Assembly: GCA_022567015.1 (NCBI GenBank)
Contig: JADFHR010000067.1
Location: forward strand, 1 to 13,327
Reading direction: 5' to 3'
From: Pseudomonadota bacterium
GTDB taxonomy: Bacteria; Pseudomonadota; Alphaproteobacteria; Rhodospirillales; 2-02-FULL-58-16
Length of the DNA: 13,327 nucleotides
The notes beneath the pieces are model-generated. The model saw only the letters and a program-made list of their open reading frames with translations, ran no database searches and was not told the DNA's origin. This document shows, in pieces, positions 1 through 7,088 of this stretch; position 1 is the stretch's first letter; every line of letters begins with the position of its first letter. The translations under genes were made by a program, and so were the position numbers.

Positions 1-16
1 GGAGACCGAAGCCGAA

Positions 17-1210
17 ATGCGTGAAGCGCTAAGCCGCCACCTCGACAGGGTCGGCGGGGTGCGCCTATGGCGGAGGAAAAAGGTACGCCAGGTGCGTGAC
101 GCACGGGCACGCGATGGACGGACGAAATTTCTGCTCGTCCCCAACCAAATGGTCCCGATTTCCCCGTTCCTGCCGATGGGAGGGGGTGTCGCAAGCATGA
201 TCGACCTCGCCGAAAGTTTGCACAGGGCGGAGGTCGATGTGACCGTGGCCGCCACCCTCCATGAGGGGAAAAACTATCGGCATAACGGCGTCACCTATTT
301 TAACCGCGCCGGGGGCGAGGCCTCGGACCGCAATTTTTCCTTACTGAGCGATCGTCGGTTCGACGTTGTCCTCGCACACCGCGGCCATGTCATCGAACGG
401 GCCGCCAGGTATTTTCCGTTCGCCGTCAAGATCCTCCGCGTCATCGACGTTTTTTCCCGCCCTCACGGCGTGCCGGCGGGAGCAATAAACCGCCGGGCGG
501 ATGCCGTCATCGCGGTATCACAGTTCGTAAAATCCGGACTGGTGAAGTGGGGTGTAAGACAGGAAAAAATCGAAGTCATAAACGACGGGCTTCGGACAGA
601 GGTGTTTTTTCGGAATCAGGATATTGCCAGAGAAGAGAAGCTGATCGTCTTTGCCGGAGCGACCATACCCGAAAAGGGAATCCTTATCCTCCTGAAGGCG
701 TGTAACCTGCTGATGCGGCACGAGCCGGATCTCAGATTGGAGGTTTATGGATCGGTCGGGTTATGGAAACAGGAAAAGGAACTGCTCGACTGGGGCAAAG
801 TTACGTCTCTTAGGCCCAACATCGTCTACAAAGGGGAAACCACCAAGGAAGACCTTGCGCGTGCCTTCAACAGGGCGTCGCTGTGCGTGATTCCCTCCGA
901 TCCAAACGGGGTCGGCGAAGGCTTCCCCCGCGTCAGCACGGAGGCCCAGGGGTGCGGATGCCCGGTCGTCGTTTCCGCCTCCGGCGGCCTCCCCGAAACA
1001 ATGGTGGAGGGCGAGACGGGGGTTGTCGTCGACCCGCTGACCGAAGAAACGCTGGCCGACGCCATCGGGCGCCTGCTCGCCGACCGGGCGAAACGCGACG
1101 AGATGTCGCGAAAGGCGGAGGAATACGCGAAGCGGTTTACCATCGACGATTCAGCGCGCGCGTTCCTCGACGTGATCGAGAAAAAACGGAACACCGCCGC
1201 GACCCCCTGA
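17..1210 (+). CDS. GT4-type family glycosyltransferase
   Basis: This is probably a retaining nucleotide-sugar glycosyltransferase of the GT-B fold, acting in the cytoplasm on a surface polysaccharide or LPS precursor; donor and acceptor cannot be read from sequence. The N-terminal Rossmann half contains GGGVASMIDLAESLHRA near residues 55-71, where a glycine-rich loop is expected. The C-terminal half has FAGATIPEKGI and the GT4 signature EGFPRVSTE, an E-x7-E pair at residues 301 and 309, followed by GCPVVVSASGGLPE. At 397 residues it is a normal family length. The ATG at 17 follows GGAG at 1-4. The frame is also open to the window edge, so the true start could lie further left. It converges on ychF. 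Codons between about 490 and 860 are AT-richer than in neighbouring genes, which suggests transfer from elsewhere. The family call is firm; the substrate is unknown. Confidence 0.85.
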   Translation: MREALSRHLDRVGGVRLWRRKKVRQVRDARARDGRTKFLLVPNQMVPISPFLPMGGGVASMIDLAESLHRAEVDVTVAATLHEGKNYRHNGVTYFNRAGGEASDRNFSLLSDRRFDVVLAHRGHVIERAARYFPFAVKILRVIDVFSRPHGVPAGAINRRADAVIAVSQFVKSGLVKWGVRQEKIEVINDGLRTEVFFRNQDIAREEKLIVFAGATIPEKGILILLKACNLLMRHEPDLRLEVYGSVGLWKQEKELLDWGKVTSLRPNIVYKGETTKEDLARAFNRASLCVIPSDPNGVGEGFPRVSTEAQGCGCPVVVSASGGLPETMVEGETGVVVDPLTEETLADAIGRLLADRAKRDEMSRKAEEYAKRFTIDDSARAFLDVIEKKRNTAATP

Positions 1211-1276
1211 CCGGCACGCCGTTCCAGGGGTTGTCGGTGGGAATCGGGAAGGGGCAAGGGCCTTTCGCGCACGCGC

Positions 1277-2377
1277 CTAGACGTTGAACCGGAAGCGCAG
1301 CAGGTCGCCGTCCCGGACCACGTAGTCGCGGCCCTCGAGGCGCATCTTGCCGGCTTCCTTGGCCCCCTGTTCGCCGCCCAGGGCGACGAAGTCGTCGAAG
1401 GAAATGGTCTCGGCGGCGATGAAGCCCCTCTCGAAGTCCGTATGGATGACGCCGGCCGCCGCGCCCGCCCGGGTGCCGGTGCGGACGGTCCAGGCGCGGG
1501 CCTCGTTCTCGGCCGCGGTGAAGAACGTGATCAGGTCGAGAAGCCGGTACCCGGCGCCGATGAGGCGCGCCAGCCCGGTTTCGCCGAGCCCCAGGCTTTC
1601 CAGGAACTCGGCCTTCTCCGCCGCGTCGTCCAGTTGCGCCACCTCGGCCTCGATCTGGGCCGAGATGACCACCGAGGCCGCGCCCTGGCCGGCGGCCCGG
1701 GCCGCCACCCTGGCCGTCAGGTCCGTGCCCTGGGCGGCGTCCGCCTCTTCCACGTTGCACACATAGAGCACCGGTTTGGCGCTCAGCAGGTGCAGCATGG
1801 CGAAGGCCTTGCGCCGTTCGGCGGCGGCCTCCGCCGTGCGCGCCGGCCGGCCGGCCCTGAGCGCCTCCAATACCCCGTGGACGAGGTCGAGCTCGGCCCT
1901 GGCCCCGGCGTCGCCGCCGCGGACTTTTTTGGTCAAGGGCTCTTCGCGCCGTTCCAGGCTTTCCAGGTCCGCCAGCATGAGCTCGGTTTCGACGGTGTCG
2001 GCATCGCGCAGGGGATCGACGGAGCCCTCCACGTGGGCGACGTTGTCGTCGGCGAAGCAGCGCAGAACATGGACGATGGCGTCCACCTCGCGGATGTGGG
2101 CGAGGAACCGGTTGCCCAGGCCTTCGCCCCTGCTGGCGCCGCGCACCAGGCCGGCGATGTCGACGAACTCCAGTTGGGCGGGAACGACGTTCTTTGGCCG
2201 GACGATCCCGGCGATGCGCTCCAGGCGCGAATCGGGAACCCCCACCCGGCCCGTGTTGGGCTCGATGGTGGTGAAGGGGAAGTTGGCCGCCTCGGCCTGG
2301 GCGGTGGCGGTGAGCGCGTTGAACAGGGTCGATTTGCCCACATTGGGCAGGCCGACGATGCCGCACCTAAAGCCCAT
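1277..2377 (-). CDS. ychF: Redox-regulated ATPase YchF (Obg-like, TRAFAC class)
   Basis: YchF is a ribosome-associated P-loop NTPase of the Obg family that prefers ATP and is linked in other bacteria to oxidative-stress regulation and translation. The start MGFRCGIVGLPNVGKST carries the Walker A/G1 motif NVGKST at residues 12-17. G3 is DIAGLVRGAS from residue 73. The altered G4 is NVEE at 208-211 rather than NKxD, which is the family hallmark for relaxed guanine specificity. The C-terminal part, from about residue 280, fits the TGS domain (ITFFTAAENEARAWTV and FERGFIAAETI). The length of 366 is normal. Its ATG lies inside the 3' end of pth (11-nt overlap), which implies translational coupling, and it is the last gene of prs-rplY-pth-ychF. 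Confidence 0.97.
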   Translation of the reverse strand: MGFRCGIVGLPNVGKSTLFNALTATAQAEAANFPFTTIEPNTGRVGVPDSRLERIAGIVRPKNVVPAQLEFVDIAGLVRGASRGEGLGNRFLAHIREVDAIVHVLRCFADDNVAHVEGSVDPLRDADTVETELMLADLESLERREEPLTKKVRGGDAGARAELDLVHGVLEALRAGRPARTAEAAAERRKAFAMLHLLSAKPVLYVCNVEEADAAQGTDLTARVAARAAGQGAASVVISAQIEAEVAQLDDAAEKAEFLESLGLGETGLARLIGAGYRLLDLITFFTAAENEARAWTVRTGTRAGAAAGVIHTDFERGFIAAETISFDDFVALGGEQGAKEAGKMRLEGRDYVVRDGDLLRFRFNV

Positions 2378-3014
2378 CGTTGCCGTCCGGCGTCCGCTCC
2401 GGCGTCCCGTCCGCCGCCGGTTCAGGCGGCTTCGGCTTGGGCGGTTCCATGGCCAGCGCGACCTTGCTCATGAACCCCGGATCGTCGCCTTCGACCAACA
2501 GCGGGAAGCCGTCCGCGACCGCGTCCAGGAGCTTCCCCAGCCAGGCCTCGTCCGCCTTGGCGAAATTCCTCAGCACATGGGCGGTGACCCGGTCCTTGTC
2601 GCCGGGATGGCCGATACCCAGCCGGATTCTGCGGTAGTCCGCGCCCAGATGGGCGTGGATGCTTCTCAGGCCGTTGTGGCCGGCATGGCCGCCGCCCCTT
2701 TTCACCCGCAGCCGTCCCTCGGCCAGGTCCAGCTCGTCGTGCAGCACCACCATGTCGGCGGGCGGGATCTTGAAAAAGGCTGCGGCGGCGGCCACCGACA
2801 GCCCCGAATCGTTCATATACGTCGTCGGCTTGAGCGCCAGCACCCTCACGCCGGCCACGTCGCCTTGGGCGATCTCGCCGTGGAACTTGGCGCGGAAAGG
2901 GCCGAAGCCATGGCGGCGGACGATGGCGTCCACCGCCATGAACCCGATGTTGTGCCGGTTCGAGGCGTGCTCCGCGCCGGGATTTCCGAGGCCGACCACC
3001 AGAAGCGTGGACAT
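2367..3014 (-). CDS. pth: Peptidyl-tRNA hydrolase
   Basis: Pth cleaves the ester bond of peptidyl-tRNAs released from stalled ribosomes and so recycles tRNA in the cytoplasm. The family's key residues are all present and align almost exactly with the E. coli numbering: Asn11 in VVGLGNPG, catalytic His21 in NRHNIGF, Asn68 in KPTTYMNDSG, Asp93 in LHDELD and Asn114 in GGGHAGHNGL. The protein is 215 residues. The last 25 or so (PPKPKPPEPAADGTPERTP) form a Pro/charged tail beyond the catalytic fold, as in some alphaproteobacterial homologues. It starts 33 nt after rplY and overlaps the start of ychF by 11 nt. The start is supported by the conserved N-terminal strand beginning right after MSTLLVV and by AGGA about 6 nt upstream. 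Confidence 0.97.
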   Translation of the reverse strand: MSTLLVVGLGNPGAEHASNRHNIGFMAVDAIVRRHGFGPFRAKFHGEIAQGDVAGVRVLALKPTTYMNDSGLSVAAAAAFFKIPPADMVVLHDELDLAEGRLRVKRGGGHAGHNGLRSIHAHLGADYRRIRLGIGHPGDKDRVTAHVLRNFAKADEAWLGKLLDAVADGFPLLVEGDDPGFMSKVALAMEPPKPKPPEPAADGTPERTPDGNDGL

Positions 3015-3047
3015 CGCGTCCTGGCCCTGGCCGCCCGCGGCCTAGTC

Positions 3048-3785
3048 CTAATCCTTGGACTTGCCTTCGGTCTTCCCTTCGCCTTCCGCCTTGCCTTCGC
3101 CTTCCGCGGCCTCGGCTTCCCCTTCCGCGGCTTCGACGCCTTCTCCCTCTTCCAGCGCCAGCGCCTCGGCCTCCGCCGCGGCTGCGGCCTCGGCCTCTTC
3201 CTCCTCGACGGTCTTCAGGGCGCTTGGCGCGACGACGGTGGCGATGGTGAAATCCCGGTCGGTGATGGTGAGCTGAACGTCCTCGGGCAGCGGAATGTCG
3301 CTGATGTGCACGCTGTCGCCGATATCCAGGCCGGTAAGGTCGACGGTGATGCTTTCGGGGATTCTGTCCGGCGCGCAAATCATTTCGACGGCATGGCGGA
3401 CCACGTTGAGCACGCCGCCGCGCTTCAACCCCGGCGAGTCCTCTTCGTTCTTGAACAATACCTGGACGTCGACGTTGATCCTGGTGGCGGCGCTGAAGCG
3501 CATGAAATCCACATGCAGGGGCCGGTCGGTGACCGGATCGGTCTGCAGGTCCCGGGCCAGGACCCGGTGCGTTTCGCCGTCCACCTTGACGTCGAAGACG
3601 CGGGAGAAGAACCCGGGTCCCGTGAGCTGGTGCGCCAAGTCCACGGGATCGAGGGAGATCAGCACCGATTCCATCTTGTTGCCGTAAATGACCGCCGGCA
3701 CGCGGCCGGCACGGCGCGTCGCGCGGGCTGGCCCCTTACCGGCCCGTTCGCGCACCTGGGCGGCCATGGTGGTGACCTGTGCCAT
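3048..3785 (-). CDS. rplY: 50S ribosomal protein L25 / Ctc, long form
   Basis: L25 binds 5S rRNA in the large subunit. This is the long Ctc/TL5-like form, with an N-terminal 5S-binding domain (about residues 1-95, including GKGPARATRRAGRVPAVIYG) and a C-terminal beta domain (about 96-190, including GDSVHISDIPLPE). The remaining 50 or so residues are a low-complexity tail of Glu, Ala, Gly and Lys (EAAEGEGKAEGEGKTEGKSK), giving 245 residues. Such charged tails are common in alphaproteobacterial L25 and are likely disordered. The ATG at 3785 is preceded by a clear AAAGGAG about 9 nt upstream. It lies between prs and pth, and the hairpins in the prs-rplY gap may affect mRNA processing or relative expression. 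Confidence 0.96.
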   Translation of the reverse strand: MAQVTTMAAQVRERAGKGPARATRRAGRVPAVIYGNKMESVLISLDPVDLAHQLTGPGFFSRVFDVKVDGETHRVLARDLQTDPVTDRPLHVDFMRFSAATRINVDVQVLFKNEEDSPGLKRGGVLNVVRHAVEMICAPDRIPESITVDLTGLDIGDSVHISDIPLPEDVQLTITDRDFTIATVVAPSALKTVEEEEAEAAAAAEAEALALEEGEGVEAAEGEAEAAEGEGKAEGEGKTEGKSKD

Positions 3786-3811
3786 GTCTGGTTCTCCTTT
3801 CCCTTTCCGGT

Positions 3812-3837
3812 GCGCCGGCCTCGAGCGGTGCCGGCGC
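3812..3837. other. Hairpin in the prs-rplY spacer
   Basis: GCGCCGGC at 3812-3819 and GCCGGCGC at 3830-3837 form a perfect 8-bp stem with a 10-nt loop. A second stem, GCCGCC (3850-3855) with GGCGGC (3866-3871), sits just after the prs stop codon around the palindrome CCCTTAAGGG. Neither is followed by a T-run on the minus strand, so these look more like processing, attenuation or stabilising structures than intrinsic terminators. They separate prs from rplY within the presumed transcript. Confidence 0.4.
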
Positions 3838-3874
3838 CTGAAATCTCATGCCGCCCTTAAGGGACGGCGGCCGA

Positions 3875-4807
3875 TCAATCGAACAAGCTCGACACCGACG
3901 ATTCGGTGCTGATGCGGCTGATGGCTTCGGCCATCAGCGGCGCAACGGTCAACTGCTTGATGTTGTGGGAGACGCGGACCGCTTCCGTGGCCATGATGCT
4001 GTCCGTGGTGACCAGGGTATTCAACGGAGACGCCGACACCCGCGCCACCGCGCCGCCCGAGAGCACCCCGTGGGTCACGTAGGCCGATACCGCGGTGGCG
4101 CCGGCCTTCATCAACGCTTCGGCGGCGTTGCACAACGTGCCGGCGGAATCGACGATATCGTCGATCAGGATGCAGCTGCGGTCCTTCACGTCGCCGATGA
4201 TGTTCATCACTTCCGAAACCCCGGCCTGTTCGCGGCGCTTGTCGATGATGGCCAGGTCCGCGTCCAGGCGCTTGGCGATGGCCCGCGCCCTGACGACGCC
4301 GCCCACATCGGGCGAGATGATCATCAGCCGCTGGTTGTCGTAGTGCTCCTTGATGTCCTTGGCGAACACCGGGGCCCCGTACAGGTGGTCCAGGGGGATG
4401 TCGAAAAACCCCTGGATCTGTCCGGCATGCAGGTCGATGGTCAGGACCCGGTCCGCTCCCGCCCGGGCGATCAGGTTGGCCACCAGCTTGGCCGAGATGG
4501 GCGTGCGCGGCCCCGACTTGTGGTCCTGGCGGGCATAGCCGAAATAGGGCATCACGGCGGTGATGCGGCGGGCTGAGCCGCGCTTGAGGGCATCGATGCA
4601 AACCAGCAGCTCCATCAGGTTGTCGTTGGCCGGATAGGACGTGGACTGGATGACGAACACGTCCTCGCCGCGGACGTTCTCCTGGATCTCGACGAAAACC
4701 TCCATGTCGGAGAAGCGCCGGATGCTGGCCTTGGTCAGCGGCAGATTGAGGTATGCGGCCATGGCCTCGGCCAAAGGCCGGTTGCTGTTGCAGGCGAGAA
4801 TTTTCAT
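3875..4807 (-). CDS. prs: Ribose-phosphate pyrophosphokinase (PRPP synthetase)
   Basis: Prs makes PRPP from ribose 5-phosphate and ATP, feeding purine, pyrimidine, histidine, tryptophan and NAD synthesis. The protein is 310 residues from MKILACNSNRP, a typical class I length. Visible motifs are YFGYARQDHK (residues 88-97), which is ATP binding; DLHAGQIQGFF with His127; SPDVGG (165-170); the catalytic flexible loop region VVRARAIAKRL; DKRR (189-192); and the PRPP-binding loop ILIDDIVDSAGT (about 213-224). The open frame extends 22 codons further upstream, but the family begins at this Met and a GGAGG lies roughly 10 nt before it. A sigma70-like promoter is visible at 4901-4929. It heads the prs-rplY-pth-ychF group. 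Confidence 0.97.
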   Translation of the reverse strand: MKILACNSNRPLAEAMAAYLNLPLTKASIRRFSDMEVFVEIQENVRGEDVFVIQSTSYPANDNLMELLVCIDALKRGSARRITAVMPYFGYARQDHKSGPRTPISAKLVANLIARAGADRVLTIDLHAGQIQGFFDIPLDHLYGAPVFAKDIKEHYDNQRLMIISPDVGGVVRARAIAKRLDADLAIIDKRREQAGVSEVMNIIGDVKDRSCILIDDIVDSAGTLCNAAEALMKAGATAVSAYVTHGVLSGGAVARVSASPLNTLVTTDSIMATEAVRVSHNIKQLTVAPLMAEAISRISTESSVSSLFD

Positions 4808-4900
4808 CTCAAAGGGCGCCTCCGGGGGCTCTCGCAGACCTTCGCATCGGAAACCCCTTGCCTGCCGGTGCACCGCGTGGCGCCGGGCGAGACGCGGCGG

Positions 4901-4929
4901 AATGTATCAGCGTCCCCGAGGCCTGTAAA
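4901..4929 (-). promoter_or_regulatory. Predicted sigma70-type promoter for prs
   Basis: On the minus strand TTTACA (4929-4924, 5 of 6 to TTGACA) is followed by a 17-nt spacer and TACATT (4906-4901, 4 of 6 to TATAAT). It would start transcription near 4894 and leave a leader of about 90 nt before prs. This is a sequence match only. Confidence 0.5.
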
Positions 4930-5034
4930 CGGGAATCCGAGGCCCCGCGACGGCGTCCTCCCGGGCCCCGGGACGGGGGCAAACACCCGGCGTTACGGCG
5001 CGTGAAAGCCCTCCGACACCCTGCCGGGCGGGGC

Positions 5035-5051
5035 GGCCTAGTACCTAGGCC
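5035..5051. other. Perfect 7-bp hairpin over a small-ORF stop codon
   Basis: GGCCTAG (5035-5041), loop TAC, then CTAGGCC (5045-5051) is a perfect inverted repeat. Its right arm contains the TAG stop codon of the 22-residue ORF read on the minus strand. There is no T-run after it on the minus strand, so it is not a classical terminator. It could protect the 3' end of the hldD-to-pgeF transcript or be a chance structure. Confidence 0.4.
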
Positions 5052-5113
5052 AGCACGCAGGTCGCCATCAGGCCAAGGATAAGGACGACGACCAAGATGA
5101 TCATGTAGGGCAT
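5045..5113 (-). CDS. Possible 22-residue single-span membrane peptide
   Basis: This is a very short ORF starting MPYMIILVVVLILGLM and ending with Ala-Thr-Cys-Val-Leu-Ala. Apart from the first three residues it is almost entirely hydrophobic and would just span a membrane. The ATG at 5113 is preceded by GGGGG about 7 nt upstream, a possible ribosome site. The first 13 nt overlap the 3' end of pgeF in another frame, suggesting coupled translation after pgeF. A perfect hairpin covers its stop. The final -VLA with a Cys resembles a truncated lipoprotein signal, but no Ala/Gly directly precedes the Cys, so a lipobox is not convincing. The function is unknown, and chance cannot be excluded for an ORF this short. 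Confidence 0.4.
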   Translation of the reverse strand: MPYMIILVVVLILGLMATCVLA

Positions 5114-5922
5114 GGCGGCACCCCCGCGCCACCAGGCCCGGGCGGGGGCCCGGCGCCGGCGTCGAGCACGATGGCGGACAGGCCGCGCCCATAGGCCGTT
5201 TCGCCGCGCCGGGCGGCGCGCCGGTAACTGAAGAACCGCTCCTCGTCGGCGCACGAGTCGACGGGCAGCACCTCCACCGCCGCGAGGGCGAGGGCCGAAA
5301 GCCGCCGGCCGACGTAGCCGGAAAGGTCGAATAGGTACCGCGCCCCCGATTCGTCCGGCGTGAAGAAGTCCTCGTTCCCCGGGTTATCGGTGACGAATTC
5401 GGTGTGGAATTCGGGTCCGACTTCGTAGGATCCCTGGCCGATGCACGGGCCGATTCCGGCGACGATGTCGGCGGTCCGGGCGCCGAGTTCGGTCATGGCT
5501 TCCACGGTGGCCTCTAAGATGCCGGCGCGGGCCCCGCGCCAGCCGGCGTGGGCGGCGCCGACGACGCCGGCGGCGGGGTCGGCGAAGAGCACCGGTACGC
5601 AGTCGGCGGTGAGCACGCCGATCGCTATCCCCGGCGTGGCCGTGACCAGGCCGTCGGCCCGCGGCGCGTCCTCTGGAGCCCACGCGCCGTCGACCACGGC
5701 CACGGCCGCCGAATGGGTCTGGTAGGCGGTGGCCAACGCGCTTCCGTCAAGCCCCAGCTTCTGCGCCGCCCGCGCCCGGTTGGCGCGCACCCGCTCGGGG
5801 TCGTCGCCGGACCCGTAGCCGCAGTTGAGCGATGCGTACGCCCCTTCGCTGACGCCTCCCCGGCGGGTGAAGAAGGCGTGGCGGACGCCGGAGACCTTGT
5901 CGAGCTCGTCGGCGGTAATCAT
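5101..5922 (-). CDS. pgeF: Peptidoglycan editing factor PgeF (YfiH/LACC1 family)
   Basis: This belongs to the DUF152/YfiH family. Members have been described as polyphenol oxidase-like, as purine nucleoside phosphorylase/adenosine deaminase enzymes (LACC1 type), and in E. coli as an editing factor preventing misincorporation of amino acids into peptidoglycan. The signatures are in order: HAFFTRRGGVSEG (residues 15-27), SLN (31-33), QTHSA with His70, TADCVPVL with Cys108, and GAAHAGWRG with His125. The His-Cys-His set is the expected metal site. GPCIGQGSYEVG follows. The protein is 273 residues with a short Pro/Gly-rich tail. It lies 54 nt after the MidA-like gene. The ATG at 5922 lacks a good Shine-Dalgarno but has a promoter-like match placed for a leaderless start. 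Confidence 0.93.
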   Translation of the reverse strand: MITADELDKVSGVRHAFFTRRGGVSEGAYASLNCGYGSGDDPERVRANRARAAQKLGLDGSALATAYQTHSAAVAVVDGAWAPEDAPRADGLVTATPGIAIGVLTADCVPVLFADPAAGVVGAAHAGWRGARAGILEATVEAMTELGARTADIVAGIGPCIGQGSYEVGPEFHTEFVTDNPGNEDFFTPDESGARYLFDLSGYVGRRLSALALAAVEVLPVDSCADEERFFSYRRAARRGETAYGRGLSAIVLDAGAGPPPGPGGAGVPPCPT

Positions 5923-5928
5923 GGGGCC

Positions 5929-5957
5929 ATTATCGGTCTATCGGACGGCGTTGGGAA
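5929..5957 (-). promoter_or_regulatory. Promoter-like match directly before pgeF
   Basis: On the minus strand TTCCCA (5957-5952, 4 of 6) is followed by a 17-nt spacer and GATAAT (5934-5929, 5 of 6). Six bases separate the -10 element from the pgeF ATG, so transcription would begin at or next to the A of the start codon, giving a leaderless message. No other pgeF ribosome site is obvious. This is a prediction from sequence only. Confidence 0.3.
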
Positions 5958-5976
5958 CGGGGGCCGCATGGGTCCC

Positions 5977-7080
5977 TCATTCGAAGCCCGGCGGCGGCGC
6001 CATGCCGGCGCCCGTAATGGCCAGGGCCTTGAACAGGGCGCCCATGTGTTTGCGGCCCGCGAGGCGCCGGCGGGCGGCGCGGATTTCGGCGGCCTGTTCG
6101 GGCGTCGCCTTGGCGAGCAGGCCTTCGGCGCGCGCGCCGAGACCCAGGCGCTCGAGGAATTCCCCCTGGTCGACGGGGCCGAAGGTGCGCGCCCCGGCGC
6201 CGCCCGCCGCCCGGGCGAGGGCGGCGAAATCCACGTGGGCGGTAAGGTCCGCCTCGCCGGGGTCGCTCAGCACGGGATGAAAGGCGTGGCCCTTGACCGC
6301 CTGCAGGGTCTCGCCGAAGGCGCTTTCCGTGTGGCCGTAATCGACGATCAGCGCGGCGCCGCCCCGGCGCGCCACCCGTTCGCCGATGGCCCGCGCCAGG
6401 GCGATGGCCGCCGGGCACACCTCGATCACGCTGCCCTCGGGCGCGCCGTCCACACCGGGGGGCAAAGCGTCCGCCGCCAGGGGCACCCCGGCCAGCGGCG
6501 GCGACAACACGAAGCGGAAGCCGTCTCCTTCGGGCCCCACGTCCACCAGGCGCTCGCGCCACCCTTCACGGGAGCGCTGGAACTGGCGCACGGGCAGGGC
6601 GTCGAAGAACTCGTTGGCGATGAGCAGCAGCGGTCCTTCGGGCACGCCGTCGAAGCCCTCGTGCCAGGCCGGCGTCCCCTCCAGCCCGGCCGCCGGCAAG
6701 GCGTCGCGCTGGCGGGCGCGCAGGAGCGGGCTGGTTTCCACCAGATGCACGGCGACGGCGGCCAGGAATTGCGGCGTCCGGCGGGCCGCGCGCAGGGCGT
6801 CGGCCATCAGCGTCCCGCGGCCGGGGCCCAGCTCGACCAGGTTTACCGGCGCCGGCGAGCCCAAGGCCCCCCACACCACGGCGCACCAAAGCCCGATCAG
6901 TTCGCCGAACATCTGGCTGATTTCGGGCGCCGTAATAAAGTCTCCGGCGGCGCCCAGGGGGTCGCGGTGCCGGTAATAGCCGTAGCGGGGATGGCTCAGC
7001 GCCTCTTCCATGTACCGGGCCACGGTGAGCGGACCCTCGCGGGCGATCCGCCGGCGCAGATGATCGGCCAGACCGGCCAC
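5977..7080 (-). CDS. MidA/NDUFAF7-like SAM-dependent methyltransferase
   Basis: This is a class I methyltransferase of the COG1565 family. The eukaryotic member NDUFAF7/MidA dimethylates an arginine of a complex I subunit, so a role in NADH dehydrogenase assembly is likely but inferred. Conserved stretches are GPLTVARYMEEALSHPRYGYY (near residues 16-36), GDFITAPEISQMFGELIG (46-63), the SAM-binding LVELGPGRGT (81-90), and ANEFFDALPVRQF. The open frame runs far upstream through lgt, but the family N-terminus starts around the GTG at 7080, 8 nt after the lgt stop. No ATG fits, because the first one would delete the conserved GPLTVARY block. From GTG the length is 367. Tight spacing suggests coupling with lgt. 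Confidence 0.9.
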   Translation of the reverse strand: MAGLADHLRRRIAREGPLTVARYMEEALSHPRYGYYRHRDPLGAAGDFITAPEISQMFGELIGLWCAVVWGALGSPAPVNLVELGPGRGTLMADALRAARRTPQFLAAVAVHLVETSPLLRARQRDALPAAGLEGTPAWHEGFDGVPEGPLLLIANEFFDALPVRQFQRSREGWRERLVDVGPEGDGFRFVLSPPLAGVPLAADALPPGVDGAPEGSVIEVCPAAIALARAIGERVARRGGAALIVDYGHTESAFGETLQAVKGHAFHPVLSDPGEADLTAHVDFAALARAAGGAGARTFGPVDQGEFLERLGLGARAEGLLAKATPEQAAEIRAARRRLAGRKHMGALFKALAITGAGMAPPPGFE

Positions 7081-7088
7081 GGCCGAGG

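Noticed and set aside
1776..3860. 694-codon plus-strand open frame antisense to ychF, pth and rplY
   Set aside because: It has no family-like motifs, is rich in Arg/Ala/Ser, and lies opposite three firmly identified genes; it is a by-product of high GC codon use.
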